Made by a program: the position numbers and the translations under genes. Shown here one piece after another: positions 34,666 through 43,711 of a DNA stretch of 64,000 bases. This DNA comes from Aquamicrobium sp. LC103 (GTDB taxonomy: Bacteria > Pseudomonadota > Alphaproteobacteria > Rhizobiales > Rhizobiaceae): the NCBI RefSeq assembly GCF_001014615.2, contig NZ_LBCQ02000001.1:62001-126000 (forward strand), read 5' to 3'. Every line of letters begins with the position of its first letter. Position 1 is the first letter of the stretch. The notes beneath the pieces were generated by a model. That model was not told where the DNA came from. It saw only the letters and a program-made list of their open reading frames with translations, and did no database searches.

Positions 34666-35278
34666 TAATACGAAATCTCCGTTTTCATGATCATCAAGGC
34701 GATCTAGAAACAAACGAAACAATGTTTTAGCTTATCATGCCAACCTGCTCGACCCGCGTGACGGCACTCGCATCGGCGGCAGGTGGAAGCATTCGCCGGG
34801 CAAACGTCGATGCGGAACCTTAGCCATCGCGAAGAAACGGAATTGTTTGTGAATGCGGATAGGCCGATCCTCATCTTCACGGCCGCCGTCTCGGGTTTAT
34901 GGGTCGTTGCGCTGATCCTGCTCCAAAGTCGAACCAGACCGCGCCTAAACGGGCTCGGGGCGATCTCGGTCGATGAATGTCACGGAAATCCCAAAATTCA
35001 ATAGGCCACACAACCTTATCGCATAAGGGTCGCTGATTTCGGGAATTCCGTGTCGCTGCACTGATCGGAATACGTGCCGTCGCAAGCGATCCGAAGCTGC
35101 CCGCGAGCGGACGACACCCTATCGTCGACACTATCTTGATTTCGTCACCAGGAGCATCGGACAGCCTTGCGCCCAAGGCGCTCCTTCCAACCTGGCAGCG
35201 ACGGTTGCGCGAAGGTATCGAAATCAAAGGGCCGGCGCCCCGCGACGCCGGCCTTCCTGCATTTTTCTTTCGGCCGGT
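34666..35278. other. Mostly non-coding region at the ICE-proximal host side
   Basis: A 73-codon frame at 34783-35004 (NADRPILIFTAAVSGLWVVA, LILLQSRTRP) has one hydrophobic segment but no family or clear ribosome site; it may be a remnant. The rest shows only the terminator-like hairpin at 35230-35253. Confidence 0.4.
35230..35253 (-). terminator. Terminator of the MBL/TRAP operon
   Basis: An 8-bp GC stem, CGCCGGCC/GGCCGGCG, with an 8-nt loop lies 26 bp past the MBL-hydrolase stop. On the minus strand it is flanked by AAGG and followed by CTTTGATTTC, giving a short T-rich end. Confidence 0.55.
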
Positions 35279-36301
35279 TCAGGCGCGGCGATCGTAGTGC
35301 CTGAGCCCGCAGGCTTCGCACCACGCCTCGTGCACCGGCCCACGGCCGAGGTGGTGACGGAAGCTTTTCATCTCCGCGAAGTAGGGGATCGGCGCGCGCA
35401 CGGGGCGTTCCGGCGCCTGGCCGAAATCGTCGAACAGCGTCTGGATGGTGACGACGACGCGCTCGGCATCCTCGCGATCCTTCCACCTGCCGAGGTCGAC
35501 CTCGTACGCCGCGGCCATGTAGTCCATGCCGGCCTCCCACAGCGGGCGCGACTCGTCGGTCACGTGCCGCAGGTAGTCGCGCATCTCGCGCACGTCGTCC
35601 TTGGTCGAGATCGGGCCGTGGCCGGCGACGATCGTCTCGACATCCATGTCGAGCACGCGATCGCAGACATCGATCCAGCGCTTCACCGGCCCGTACCAGG
35701 CGATCGGCGTGCCGCCGGTGAACAGGATGTCGCCGGTGTAGAGGACCTTGTCGTCCGGCACGTAGATCAGCGCGTCGCCCAGCGAGTGCGCCGGGCCGAC
35801 CTCGATCAGCTGCACCTTCTTGTCCCCGACCATGATGTCCATCGTGCCGGAGAAGGTCTCCGTCGGCGGCGTCAGCTCGATGCCGCTGAAATCGAACGGG
35901 CGGAAGCATTCGCGCATGAACACGCCCGCGCTGCCGTACTCCTCGGCATTGGTGACGATCTTCCGCACCACCGTCGGGTCGAAGCGGGCAAAGTCGTCCA
36001 CCGTGCCCTGCGTGCCGATGATGCGCGCGCCCTCGACCAGCTGGTTGCCGAAGGTGTGGTCGCCGTCGGCATGGGTGTTGACGAGGATGCCGATATCCTT
36101 CGCGGCGGGGACCGAGGCGCGATAGGTCTCCAGCATCTCGGCCGTCAGCTTCAGATCGAACAGGGTGTCGACCATCAGCGTCGCGTCGCCGTCGACGATC
36201 AGCCCGGCATTGGACCAGCCCCAGCTACCATCCGGCTGCAGGTAGGCGTAGCAGCCGTTGCCGAGATCGTGCATGCCCTTGGTGAATTGCCATTTGGCCA
36301 T
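35279..36301 (-). CDS. MBL-fold metallo-hydrolase
   Basis: This 340-aa metallo-beta-lactamase-fold hydrolase has its metal site at NTHADGDHTFGNQLV: the usual HxHxDH reads HADGDH, with Asp for the second His. Other ligands are likely in GPAHSLGDALIYVP (His), YTGDILF (Asp) and AGHGPIS (His). A CxxC (WCEACG) occurs near the C-terminus. Substrate unknown. It is the last gene of a minus-strand TRAP transporter operon, so it probably acts on the imported compound or a thioester or lactone derived from it. Confidence 0.85.
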   Translation of the reverse strand: MAKWQFTKGMHDLGNGCYAYLQPDGSWGWSNAGLIVDGDATLMVDTLFDLKLTAEMLETYRASVPAAKDIGILVNTHADGDHTFGNQLVEGARIIGTQGTVDDFARFDPTVVRKIVTNAEEYGSAGVFMRECFRPFDFSGIELTPPTETFSGTMDIMVGDKKVQLIEVGPAHSLGDALIYVPDDKVLYTGDILFTGGTPIAWYGPVKRWIDVCDRVLDMDVETIVAGHGPISTKDDVREMRDYLRHVTDESRPLWEAGMDYMAAAYEVDLGRWKDREDAERVVVTIQTLFDDFGQAPERPVRAPIPYFAEMKSFRHHLGRGPVHEAWCEACGLRHYDRRA

Positions 36302-36317
36302 CGGATTTCTCCTTGTG

Positions 36318-37634
36318 TCAGATGAGCGCCGTGGCGAGCCACGGGAAGAGGAAGACGAGGACGAGCACCAGCAGCATCATCCCTGCGAAAGGCGCCGATC
36401 CGGCGAAGATGTCGTTGAGCGTCACCTTGCTGTCGGGGCCGAGCGTGGCCTTGACCACGAACACGGCGATGCCGAAAGGCGGGGTCAGAAGACCGATCTC
36501 GACCGCGATCACCATGAGCACGCCGAGCCAGATCAGGTCGACCTGCATGCCCATCAGGATCGGGATCGCGATCGGCAGGGTGAGCAGCATGATCGAGGCC
36601 GAGTCGAGGATCGTTCCGAGCAGGATGACCACGAGCATCAGCGCGATGATGATGCCGGTCACGCCGAGGCCGGAATCGACCACCCACGAGCCGAGCCAAC
36701 CGGGCATGCCCGACATCGCCAGCATGCGCGAATAGAGGCTCGCGCCGACAATCAGGAAGCAGATCGAGGACGTCGTATGGCCGGTCTGAACCAGCACCTG
36801 CCAGAAGCTCGCCCAGGAGAGCCGCCGCTTGGCGAGCGAGATCAGCAGCGCGCCCAGCGCGCCGGCCGCGCCCGCCTCCGTCGGCGTGAAGAAGCCGCCA
36901 TAGATGCCGCCGAGCACCAGCGCCACCAGCACCACGATCGGCGCCAGCTTATTGGCCATCTCGGCGATGCCCATCTCGCGCACCGGCTCCGAGGCCGTCG
37001 CCGAACCGCTGCCCACGAAGGACGGCCAGAAGCGGCCCATGGCGAGGATGCCGATGCAATAGATCACCGCCAGGAGAATGCCCGGAACGATGCCGGCGAT
37101 GAACAGCGAGCCGACCGACTGCTCCGTGAGCACGCCGTAGAGGATGAAGAGCAGGCTCGGCGGCAAAAGCATGCCGAGCACCGACGACCCCGCCACGACG
37201 CCGACCGAGAAGCGCGGCGTATAGCCGTGGCGCATCATCTCCGGCACCGCGACCTTGGTGAAGACGGCGGCCGAGGCGATGGAGATGCCGGTGATGGCCG
37301 CGAACACCGCGTTGGCCGCCACCGTGGCGATGCCGAGCCCGCCCAGCACCTTGCGGAACACCTGCGCCGCCACCTCGAAGGTGTCGCGTCCGATGCCGGC
37401 GACCGCGACCAGCAGCCCCATCAGCACGAACAGCGGCACGACGCCGAAGATGTAGTCGCTGATGGCGTCCTTGAACGCCAGCACCAGCATGTTCGAGGCG
37501 ATGTCGAAATTACCGCGCAGGAGCCATACGCCGCCGAACGACAGCAGGATCAGCGCGATTGCCACATGCAGGCCGGAATAGATCAGCAGCAGCATGACGG
37601 CGATGGAGAGAAATGCGATCTCGATGCCGCTCAT
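36318..37634 (-). CDS. dctM: TRAP transporter large permease (DctM family)
   Basis: This 438-aa inner-membrane protein has about 12 hydrophobic segments. GVVPLFVLMGLLVAVAGIGR, ITGISIASAAVFTKVAVPEM, SVLGMLLPPSLLFILYGVLT and EIGLLTPPFGIAVFV are typical of the sodium-driven large TRAP subunit. Its start overlaps the stop of the small permease (37631-37634). The open frame upstream to 38087 is a shadow of dctQ. Confidence 0.93.
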   Translation of the reverse strand: MSGIEIAFLSIAVMLLLIYSGLHVAIALILLSFGGVWLLRGNFDIASNMLVLAFKDAISDYIFGVVPLFVLMGLLVAVAGIGRDTFEVAAQVFRKVLGGLGIATVAANAVFAAITGISIASAAVFTKVAVPEMMRHGYTPRFSVGVVAGSSVLGMLLPPSLLFILYGVLTEQSVGSLFIAGIVPGILLAVIYCIGILAMGRFWPSFVGSGSATASEPVREMGIAEMANKLAPIVVLVALVLGGIYGGFFTPTEAGAAGALGALLISLAKRRLSWASFWQVLVQTGHTTSSICFLIVGASLYSRMLAMSGMPGWLGSWVVDSGLGVTGIIIALMLVVILLGTILDSASIMLLTLPIAIPILMGMQVDLIWLGVLMVIAVEIGLLTPPFGIAVFVVKATLGPDSKVTLNDIFAGSAPFAGMMLLVLVLVFLFPWLATALI

Positions 37635-38191
37635 CGCGCGATCCTCCTTGCGGAACGGACGTCGCCCCAGGCAAGCAGGAAGAACTGGATGGCGGTGGCG
37701 GCGATCCCGAGGAAGACGAGGGCGAATAGCGGCCACTGCACGATGGTGAAGAAGCCCGGATTGCCCATGAAATTGCGCTCGGGGTGCTGCCAGGCGGCAG
37801 CCACGCTCGGCGCGTACTTCCAGGCCACGAGCAGCAGCAGCATCCCGCCGACGGCGTGGAAGACCGCGAGCAGGATGAAGCGGGCGCGCGGTGCCCGCCG
37901 TTCCAGCACGTTCAGCAGCACGTCCGACCGCGTCATCGATCCCGAGCGCAGCGTGTGCGCCAATTGCAGAAAGACGATGCCGACGATGGAAAAGGCAACA
38001 AGCTCCGGCACGCCGGCGATCGGGCGGTGCAGGAAACTGCGGCCGAAAATATCGGCGTTGATGAGCACCATCAGGCCGATGATCCACAGCGTGCCGACCG
38101 CGTTCATGGCGCCGATGACGCGCGCGAACGGGCCGCTGGGCATATGAGGGGGCGGCGCGTCGCCGCGCGGAATTGCAGCTTCTTCAGCCAT
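37631..38191 (-). CDS. dctQ: TRAP transporter small permease (DctQ family)
   Basis: This 186-aa membrane protein has four hydrophobic segments. Family features include LMVLINADIFGRSFLHRPIA, GVPELVAFSIVGIVFLQLAH and RSGSMTRSDVLLNVL. It pairs with DctM to form the transport core. It lies 75 bp after dctP, with a strong intercistronic hairpin between. Confidence 0.92.
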   Translation of the reverse strand: MAEEAAIPRGDAPPPHMPSGPFARVIGAMNAVGTLWIIGLMVLINADIFGRSFLHRPIAGVPELVAFSIVGIVFLQLAHTLRSGSMTRSDVLLNVLERRAPRARFILLAVFHAVGGMLLLLVAWKYAPSVAAAWQHPERNFMGNPGFFTIVQWPLFALVFLGIAATAIQFFLLAWGDVRSARRIAR

Positions 38192-38225
38192 GGGGGCCTC
38201 CGGTCAGGACGGGTGTCGATGCGGC

Positions 38226-38251
38226 GCGTCCGCGCGGTGCGGCGCGGACGC
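38226..38251 (-). terminator. Intercistronic hairpin between dctP and dctQ
   Basis: GCGTCCGCGC/GCGCGGACGC is a perfect 10-bp stem with a 6-nt loop, 16 bp past the dctP stop. Such a stem can protect or partly terminate the transcript so that the binding protein is made in excess over the permeases. Confidence 0.5.
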
Positions 38252-38266
38252 CGTGCGGCTGGCGGA

Positions 38267-39340
38267 TCACTCCGCCAGATAATCACGCTCGAAGGTGAAG
38301 CCGGTGGCGGCAAGGTTGTCGCGATAGGCCTCGAGCAGTGCCCTGCCCGGCTCGCCCCTCGCCTCCGCGGCCGCGATCCATGCCGCTGAGGGACTCGGCA
38401 GCGCCTTGATCCAGTTCGCGCGCTCGGCCGGGTCGAAATCGACGATCGTGCCGCCATTGTCGATCAGCGATTTGCGCGCCGCCTCGTAATTGGCTTCCTG
38501 CTCGTCGAAATAGGCGTTGGTGTAGGCCGTCGCAGCCGCGCGGAAGGCCGCCTTCGTCTCGTCGGAGAAGGTGTCCCACATCATCTTGGACACGCCCAGC
38601 CCGCCGATATACATCGCGCCGAAGTTCACGTCGTTCCAGTTGGGCGCGACCTCGTGCAGCGTCGCCGGCACGTTGGCGGTGATCCAGCCGATATTGCCTT
38701 CGTAAACGCCGGTCTTGATGTCGTTGTAGAAGGTGACGTAGCTGCCCTGCACGCCCACCGCGCCGGTGCCCGCCAGCCAGGCGAGGTTGGGACCCGCGCC
38801 GCCCAGCTTGACGCCGTCCATGTCGGCGATCGTCTTCAGCGGCTTGATCGAGGCGATGTTGTAGTCGTCGATGGCGATGCCGCCGCCGATATAGACCACG
38901 CCGGTCGCTTCCTCGAGCTGCGCGAGCGCGCCTTCCGTGTCGACCAGCGCCTTTTCGACCGCCGCGGTCACGCCGCGCGCATCAGCCGGGCCGAACGGCA
39001 TGGCGTAGGTGAGGTTCAGCAGCCCCATCGTCGCCGGGTTGAAGACGCCGCTCATCTGGCCGACGTCGATGATGCCGCTCTGGAATGCCTCGGTTTCGGA
39101 GCCGAGCTTGACGATCGTGCCGCCATAGCCTTGCGTCCATTCGATCTTCACATTGCCGGTCTTCGCCAGCTCGGCATCCACCGCCGGGATGAACGTTTCC
39201 CGAAGGTGCTTCACCCACAGGAACACCTCCGGATGTCCCGTCGCTGCGGTGAGCCTGATGGTTTCCTGCGCCGATACCGGGCCGGCGGCGCAGCCCAACA
39301 CGATGGCGGCCAGGCCGCCCCAGATAGCCTTGCGATACAT
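38267..39340 (-). CDS. dctP: TRAP transporter solute-binding protein (DctP family)
   Basis: This 357-aa periplasmic binding protein has a signal peptide (MYRKAIWGGLAAIVLGCAAG, cleaved after PVSA). The mature part begins QETIRLTAATGHPEVFLWVK and contains ADMDGVKLGGAGPNLAWLAG, the region around the substrate Arg/Asn in this family. First gene of the minus-strand operon. Ligand cannot be read from sequence; neighbouring FAH, AMP-ligase and MBL genes suggest a carboxylate. Confidence 0.9.
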   Translation of the reverse strand: MYRKAIWGGLAAIVLGCAAGPVSAQETIRLTAATGHPEVFLWVKHLRETFIPAVDAELAKTGNVKIEWTQGYGGTIVKLGSETEAFQSGIIDVGQMSGVFNPATMGLLNLTYAMPFGPADARGVTAAVEKALVDTEGALAQLEEATGVVYIGGGIAIDDYNIASIKPLKTIADMDGVKLGGAGPNLAWLAGTGAVGVQGSYVTFYNDIKTGVYEGNIGWITANVPATLHEVAPNWNDVNFGAMYIGGLGVSKMMWDTFSDETKAAFRAAATAYTNAYFDEQEANYEAARKSLIDNGGTIVDFDPAERANWIKALPSPSAAWIAAAEARGEPGRALLEAYRDNLAATGFTFERDYLAE

Positions 39341-39409
39341 GATTTCCTCCCTGGTCAGCCCCGTGACAACTCCTCGCCCGGAACCGATGGAAAGGAACGC
39401 TAGCGATAT

Positions 39410-39446
39410 TTGAACAAGTTGACAAGAGTTTTGATATGTCGTTCAA
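39410..39446. promoter_or_regulatory. Candidate operator between dctP and tetR
   Basis: TTGAAC (39410-39415) and GTTCAA (39441-39446) are symmetric about 39428, within an AT-rich gap between divergent dctP and the TetR-type gene. The wide spacing makes it a tentative TetR site. Confidence 0.3.
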
Positions 39447-39485
39447 TTCGAGCATCCGAGGGCCGCTCATCTGCCGCCCCGACAG

Positions 39486-40205
39486 ATGGCAACGGGCATG
39501 AGTAGATCGAAAAAAAGCCAGCAGGATCAGAAGATTATCACGGTCGAGCCGACGCAGCGGAATGCCGCCCATACGCGGGCCCGCATCCTCGGCGCGGCCG
39601 AGACCGAGTTTGCCGACCACGGCTTCGACGGCGTCTCCGTGCGCCAGATCGCGCTGCGCGCCGATGTTCCCGTCGCACTCATCAACTACCATTTCGGCAG
39701 CAAGGAAGGGCTCTACCGCGCCATCTTCGAGATGCGCGCGCCGATGATCGTCGACCAGCGTGTCGCCGGCCTGCGGCTCGCCGAGATGGAGCCCGAGCGT
39801 GAGCGCAAGGTGGAGATGATCGTCAAGGCCGTGCTCGTGCCGAACCTGCACATGCGCAGCACGGAGAAGAGCTCCAACTATGCGCGCATCCTGGCGCGCG
39901 AGGTTTCCGATCCGAAGTCGCTCGAGCGCAAGGTCATCGAGGAATATCTCGACCCCATCGCCTACAAGGTCATGGACGCGTTGCAGCGGGCGATGCCCGA
40001 CCGTTCGATCGAGGAGATCAACTGGGGCTACCAGGCGATGCTGGGCGTCATGGTCTACACCATGGCCGACATGGGACGCATCAGCCGCCTGTCCGGCGGG
40101 CGTTGCGATCCCGAGGACGAAATCGCGACGGCGAACCATCTGGTCGCGATCATGAAGGCCGCGCTGCTGCACGCCCGCGTGCCCACCCCAATCCAGGACG
40201 AATGA
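39486..40205 (+). CDS. TetR/AcrR-family regulator
   Basis: This 239-aa protein has an N-terminal HTH (RILGAAETEFADHGFDGVSV, RQIALRADVPVALINYHFGS) typical of TetR, and a C-terminal domain (SSNYARILAREVSDPKSLER, NWGYQAMLGVMVYTMADM). Divergent from the TRAP operon and 39 bp upstream of the FAH-family gene, so it probably controls both. Effector unknown. Confidence 0.9.
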   Translation: MATGMSRSKKSQQDQKIITVEPTQRNAAHTRARILGAAETEFADHGFDGVSVRQIALRADVPVALINYHFGSKEGLYRAIFEMRAPMIVDQRVAGLRLAEMEPERERKVEMIVKAVLVPNLHMRSTEKSSNYARILAREVSDPKSLERKVIEEYLDPIAYKVMDALQRAMPDRSIEEINWGYQAMLGVMVYTMADMGRISRLSGGRCDPEDEIATANHLVAIMKAALLHARVPTPIQDE

Positions 40206-40244
40206 CTGGCGCCTGAGGCCGGAACGCTTAACGGGAGGAGACCG

Positions 40245-41231
40245 ATGAAGCTCGTAACTTATGACAGACAGGGAACCCAGCGCGCCGGCGCGCTGGTGGA
40301 TGGCGACCGCAAGATCGTCGACCTCGATGCCGCCCATCAGGAGGCTTTCGGCGAGAGCCATTCGGCCTTCGCATCGGTGCAGGCGATGATCGACGGAGGC
40401 GACGCGGCGCTCGACCGTGCCTACGAGACCGTGAAGAAGGGCGACAAGCAGGCGTTTTCGAGGGAGGGCATCCGCCTTCTCGCGCCCGTGCCGGTGCCGA
40501 TTCAGATGCGGGACTGCCTCTGCTTCGAAACGCATCTGAAGCAGTCCTTCAACGCCGTGCGGCGCATCCGCGCCGACGCCACGCCGGATCCCGAGGCCGC
40601 GATGAAGGAGTTCGAGGAAAAGGGCGTCTTCGCGATCCCGAAGACCTTCTACGAGCAGCCGATCTACTACAAGGCGAACCGCTTCTCGGTCATCGGAACC
40701 GACCAGGACGTGCTTTGGCCGAGCTATTCCAAGCTGATGGATTTCGAACTGGAATTCGGCTTCTACGTGCGCAGGAAGGGTGTCGACATCGCCCGCGACA
40801 AGGCGCGCGACTACATCTACGGCTACACGATCTTCAACGACTTTTCCGCTCGGGACGCGCAGACGCAGGAGATGGGCGGCCAGCTCGGCCCCGCCAAGGG
40901 AAAGGACTTCGATTACGGCAATGCGATGGGGCCGTGCCTCGTCACCGCCGACGAGATGAAGGACCCGTACAACCTCACCATGGTCTGCCGCGTGAACGGC
41001 GAGGAATGGGGCCGCGGCAGCACGGGCACGATGCACTGGAAATTCGAGGATCTGCTTTCCCATGTCTCGCAGTCCGAGACGATCTATCCGGGCGAGTTCT
41101 TCGGCTCGGGGACGGTCGGCAATGGCTGCGGTCTGGAACGCATGAAGTTCCTGAAGCACGGCGACGTCGTCGAGCTCGAGGTCGAAGGCATCGGCATACT
41201 GCGAAACCGGGTGCTGACCAGAAGCCATTGA
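40245..41231 (+). CDS. Fumarylacetoacetate hydrolase family protein
   Basis: This 328-aa FAH-superfamily enzyme cleaves or isomerises oxo-acids with a divalent metal. The metal-binding core is LMDFELEFGFYVRRKG (Glu-x-Glu) followed by YGYTIFNDFSARDAQTQEMG (Asp). Other signatures are KGKDFDYGNAMGPCLVT and YPGEFFGSGTVGNGCGLE. It begins after GGGAGGAG. Likely a ring-cleavage product hydrolase or acylpyruvase in the catabolic operon led by the TetR gene. Confidence 0.9.
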   Translation: MKLVTYDRQGTQRAGALVDGDRKIVDLDAAHQEAFGESHSAFASVQAMIDGGDAALDRAYETVKKGDKQAFSREGIRLLAPVPVPIQMRDCLCFETHLKQSFNAVRRIRADATPDPEAAMKEFEEKGVFAIPKTFYEQPIYYKANRFSVIGTDQDVLWPSYSKLMDFELEFGFYVRRKGVDIARDKARDYIYGYTIFNDFSARDAQTQEMGGQLGPAKGKDFDYGNAMGPCLVTADEMKDPYNLTMVCRVNGEEWGRGSTGTMHWKFEDLLSHVSQSETIYPGEFFGSGTVGNGCGLERMKFLKHGDVVELEVEGIGILRNRVLTRSH

Positions 41232-41310
41232 ACCGAGAAGACGCTTGTGAGGGAAACGACATGGTCGCGACAAGACGCGGCCATCGAACTCCCGCGCGGG
41301 GATACCGAAT

Positions 41311-42807
41311 ATGAACGTCCATTCCATGCTCACCGACGCGATCCGCCGGCGCGGCGACGAAACCGCGATCCGCTGGGGCGGGCAGCACCTGACCTATCGC
41401 GACTTCGACGGCACATGCGCCGCGCTCGGCGACTGGTTCGCGGCCAGGGGCTGCAAGCGCGGCGACCGCGTGCTCATCTTCCTGCGCAACGGGTTCGAGT
41501 TTCCGGCGCTCCTGCTGGCGCCGATGCGCGCCGGACTGGTGGTCGTACCGACCAACGCCAAGCTGCATCCGCGAGAGGTCGCCTGGATCGCGGGCGATGC
41601 CGAGCCGCGCCTGATCTTCACCCATGCCGAGCATGTCGAGGAACTGAAGGCGGGCCTGCCCGAAGGGCTTTCCCTCGAGATAATCGCGATCGAAGATTTC
41701 GCCCTGCCGACGCCGCTCGAAACGCCTGGCCCTTCCGCCGAGGTCGACCCCGACGAGCCGGCGTGGATTTTCTACACGTCCGGCACGACCGGCAAGCCGA
41801 AGGGTGCGACGCTGAGCCACCGCAACCTCATCGCCGCGACGGTGAACTGCCTCGCCGACGTGTTCCCTTTCCACGAGACCGACCGCTTGCTCCACGTCGC
41901 CCCTTTGTCCCACGGCAGCGGGCTTTACATGCTGCCCGCGCTCGCGCGCGGCGCCGAGAACGTCATCCACGAGCGGACCGGTTTCCGCCCCGACGAGGTC
42001 TTCGACACCGTCGCCCGCCTGTCGATCTCCGTGATCCCCTTCGTCGCGCCGACGATGATCGTGCGATTCCTCGAAACCGCGCCGCGCGCCGACATCGGCA
42101 GCCTGCGCGGCATCGTCTATGGCGGCGCGTCGATCCATCTGGAGCACATTCGCGCGGCGGTCGCGCGCTTCGGCCCGATCTTCCACCAGCTCTACGGCCA
42201 GGGCGAGGCGCCGATGACGATCTCCTATCTGCCGGGGGCCGACCATCTCGATGCCGACGACGAGACGCTGGTCTCGGCCGGTTACGTCCGCTCGGGGATC
42301 GAGGTTCGCCTCGTCGACGAGGACGGCCGCGACGTGGCGAATGGCGAGGACGGCGAAATCTGCGTGCGCGGCGACGTCGTCATGAAGGGCTATTGGCGCA
42401 ATCCGGAAGCCACCGCGAAGGCGCTCAAGGATGGCTGGCTGCACACCGGCGACATCGGCCATTTCGACGGCGGCGGCCGCCTGCGCGTGCTGGACCGGCG
42501 CCACGACACGATCATCTCGGGCGGCACCAACATCTATCCGAAGGAAGTGGAGGACGTGGTAGCGGCACACGGGGCCGTGCGCGAGGTCATCGCGTTCGGC
42601 CTGCCCGACGCCGAGTGGGGCGAAAGCGTCGCCGTGGCGCTGGTCAGCGACGATCCGGCGCTCGATGCCGACGCCGTGCTTGCCTTCTGCAAGGACAACC
42701 TGGCGAGCTTCAAGAAGCCGAAACACATTTTCTTCGTGCCCGAACTGCCGAAGAACGCCTACGGCAAGGTCCTGCGACGTGAACTGAAGGAGCGCTTCAC
42801 GCCATGA
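41311..42807 (+). CDS. AMP-dependent acyl-CoA synthetase/ligase
   Basis: This 498-aa adenylate-forming ligase has the P-loop IFYTSGTTGKPKGATLSH, A5-like LYGQGEAPMT, HTGDIGHFDGGGRLRVLDRR, TIISGGTNIYPKEVE and the C-terminal catalytic Lys in KNAYGKVLRREL. It activates a carboxylic acid to its CoA thioester; the precise acid is not evident. It overlaps the next gene by four bases (ATGA, 42804-42807). Confidence 0.92.
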   Translation: MNVHSMLTDAIRRRGDETAIRWGGQHLTYRDFDGTCAALGDWFAARGCKRGDRVLIFLRNGFEFPALLLAPMRAGLVVVPTNAKLHPREVAWIAGDAEPRLIFTHAEHVEELKAGLPEGLSLEIIAIEDFALPTPLETPGPSAEVDPDEPAWIFYTSGTTGKPKGATLSHRNLIAATVNCLADVFPFHETDRLLHVAPLSHGSGLYMLPALARGAENVIHERTGFRPDEVFDTVARLSISVIPFVAPTMIVRFLETAPRADIGSLRGIVYGGASIHLEHIRAAVARFGPIFHQLYGQGEAPMTISYLPGADHLDADDETLVSAGYVRSGIEVRLVDEDGRDVANGEDGEICVRGDVVMKGYWRNPEATAKALKDGWLHTGDIGHFDGGGRLRVLDRRHDTIISGGTNIYPKEVEDVVAAHGAVREVIAFGLPDAEWGESVAVALVSDDPALDADAVLAFCKDNLASFKKPKHIFFVPELPKNAYGKVLRRELKERFTP

Positions 42808-43703
42808 CGCCACGCGTCGCGGTCATCGGGTTGGGAGCAATGGGGGCGCCGATCGCGCACCGCCTGCGCGAAGCAGGCCTGCTGGCGGCGGTCTGGAACC
42901 GCGACCCGGCGAAGTCGGCGGCGTTCGCGCGGCACGGCGTCAAGGTCGCCGCCGTGCCGGCGCAAGCCGCGGGTCACGCCGACATCGCGCTCTCCGTGCT
43001 TTTCGACGATGCCGCCGTGGAAGCCGTCACCCTCGCAGATGACGGGATCGCGGCCGGCCTGCGCGCCGGCGCCATCCACCTTTCCTGCTCGACGATCTCG
43101 CCGGGGCTCGCCGACCGGCTCGAAACGGCTCACGAGGCGCGCGGCCAACATCTTGCCAGCGCGCCGCTGCTGGGCAGCGCCGCCATGGCGGCCGACGGCA
43201 CGCTCTACCTCGCCGTCTCCGGCACTGCCGCCGCCGTCGCGCCGCTGGAACCGGTCCTTGCCGCGATGGCGCAAAAGACGATGACGGTCGGCGCGCGCCC
43301 GAGAGACGCGGTCGTCACCAAGCTTGCCAACAACTTCCTGATCTTCGCGCTGACACAGGCGATCGCCGAAGCTCAGGCGCTGGCGGAAAAATCCGGCCTG
43401 TCGCGCGAGGCGCTGATGGAGATGCTGTGGGAGACCGATTTCGCCCGCCGCGTTTTCAAGGTCTACGGCGGCAGGGTGCTCGAGCGGAATTTCCTTCCCG
43501 CGACCGCGCCGGCAAGGCTCGCCGTCAAGGACATCGAGCTGGCCCTGGCAGCGGCGGCCGAGACGGGCGCGGTGCTGCCGACCGCGGAACTCGGCCGCGA
43601 CAGGCTGCGGCAGGTGGTGCGGTCGGGCTGGGGCGAGCTCGAATTCGCCGCGCTGTCGCTGCTGGTCGATCGCGAAAGCGGCCTGGCGGTCGATGACCTT
43701 TGA
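42804..43703 (+). CDS. NAD(P)-dependent beta-hydroxyacid dehydrogenase
   Basis: This 299-aa enzyme of the 3-hydroxyisobutyrate dehydrogenase type has the Rossmann motif VIGLGAMGAPIAHRL, GSAAMAADGTLYLAVSG and catalytic Lys in VTKLANNFLIFAL. It oxidises or reduces a beta-hydroxyacid or small aldehyde. Last gene of the TetR-led operon; its end faces the GntR gene 8 bp away. Confidence 0.9.
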   Translation: MTPRVAVIGLGAMGAPIAHRLREAGLLAAVWNRDPAKSAAFARHGVKVAAVPAQAAGHADIALSVLFDDAAVEAVTLADDGIAAGLRAGAIHLSCSTISPGLADRLETAHEARGQHLASAPLLGSAAMAADGTLYLAVSGTAAAVAPLEPVLAAMAQKTMTVGARPRDAVVTKLANNFLIFALTQAIAEAQALAEKSGLSREALMEMLWETDFARRVFKVYGGRVLERNFLPATAPARLAVKDIELALAAAAETGAVLPTAELGRDRLRQVVRSGWGELEFAALSLLVDRESGLAVDDL

Positions 43704-43711
43704 CTAGGCTG

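Noticed and set aside
38982-41333. 783-codon minus-strand frame
   Set aside because: Antisense to the TetR and FAH genes, both with clear motifs; GC-rich codon bias opens such frames.
41247-42782. 511-codon plus-strand frame
   Set aside because: Out-of-frame shadow of the AMP-ligase gene.
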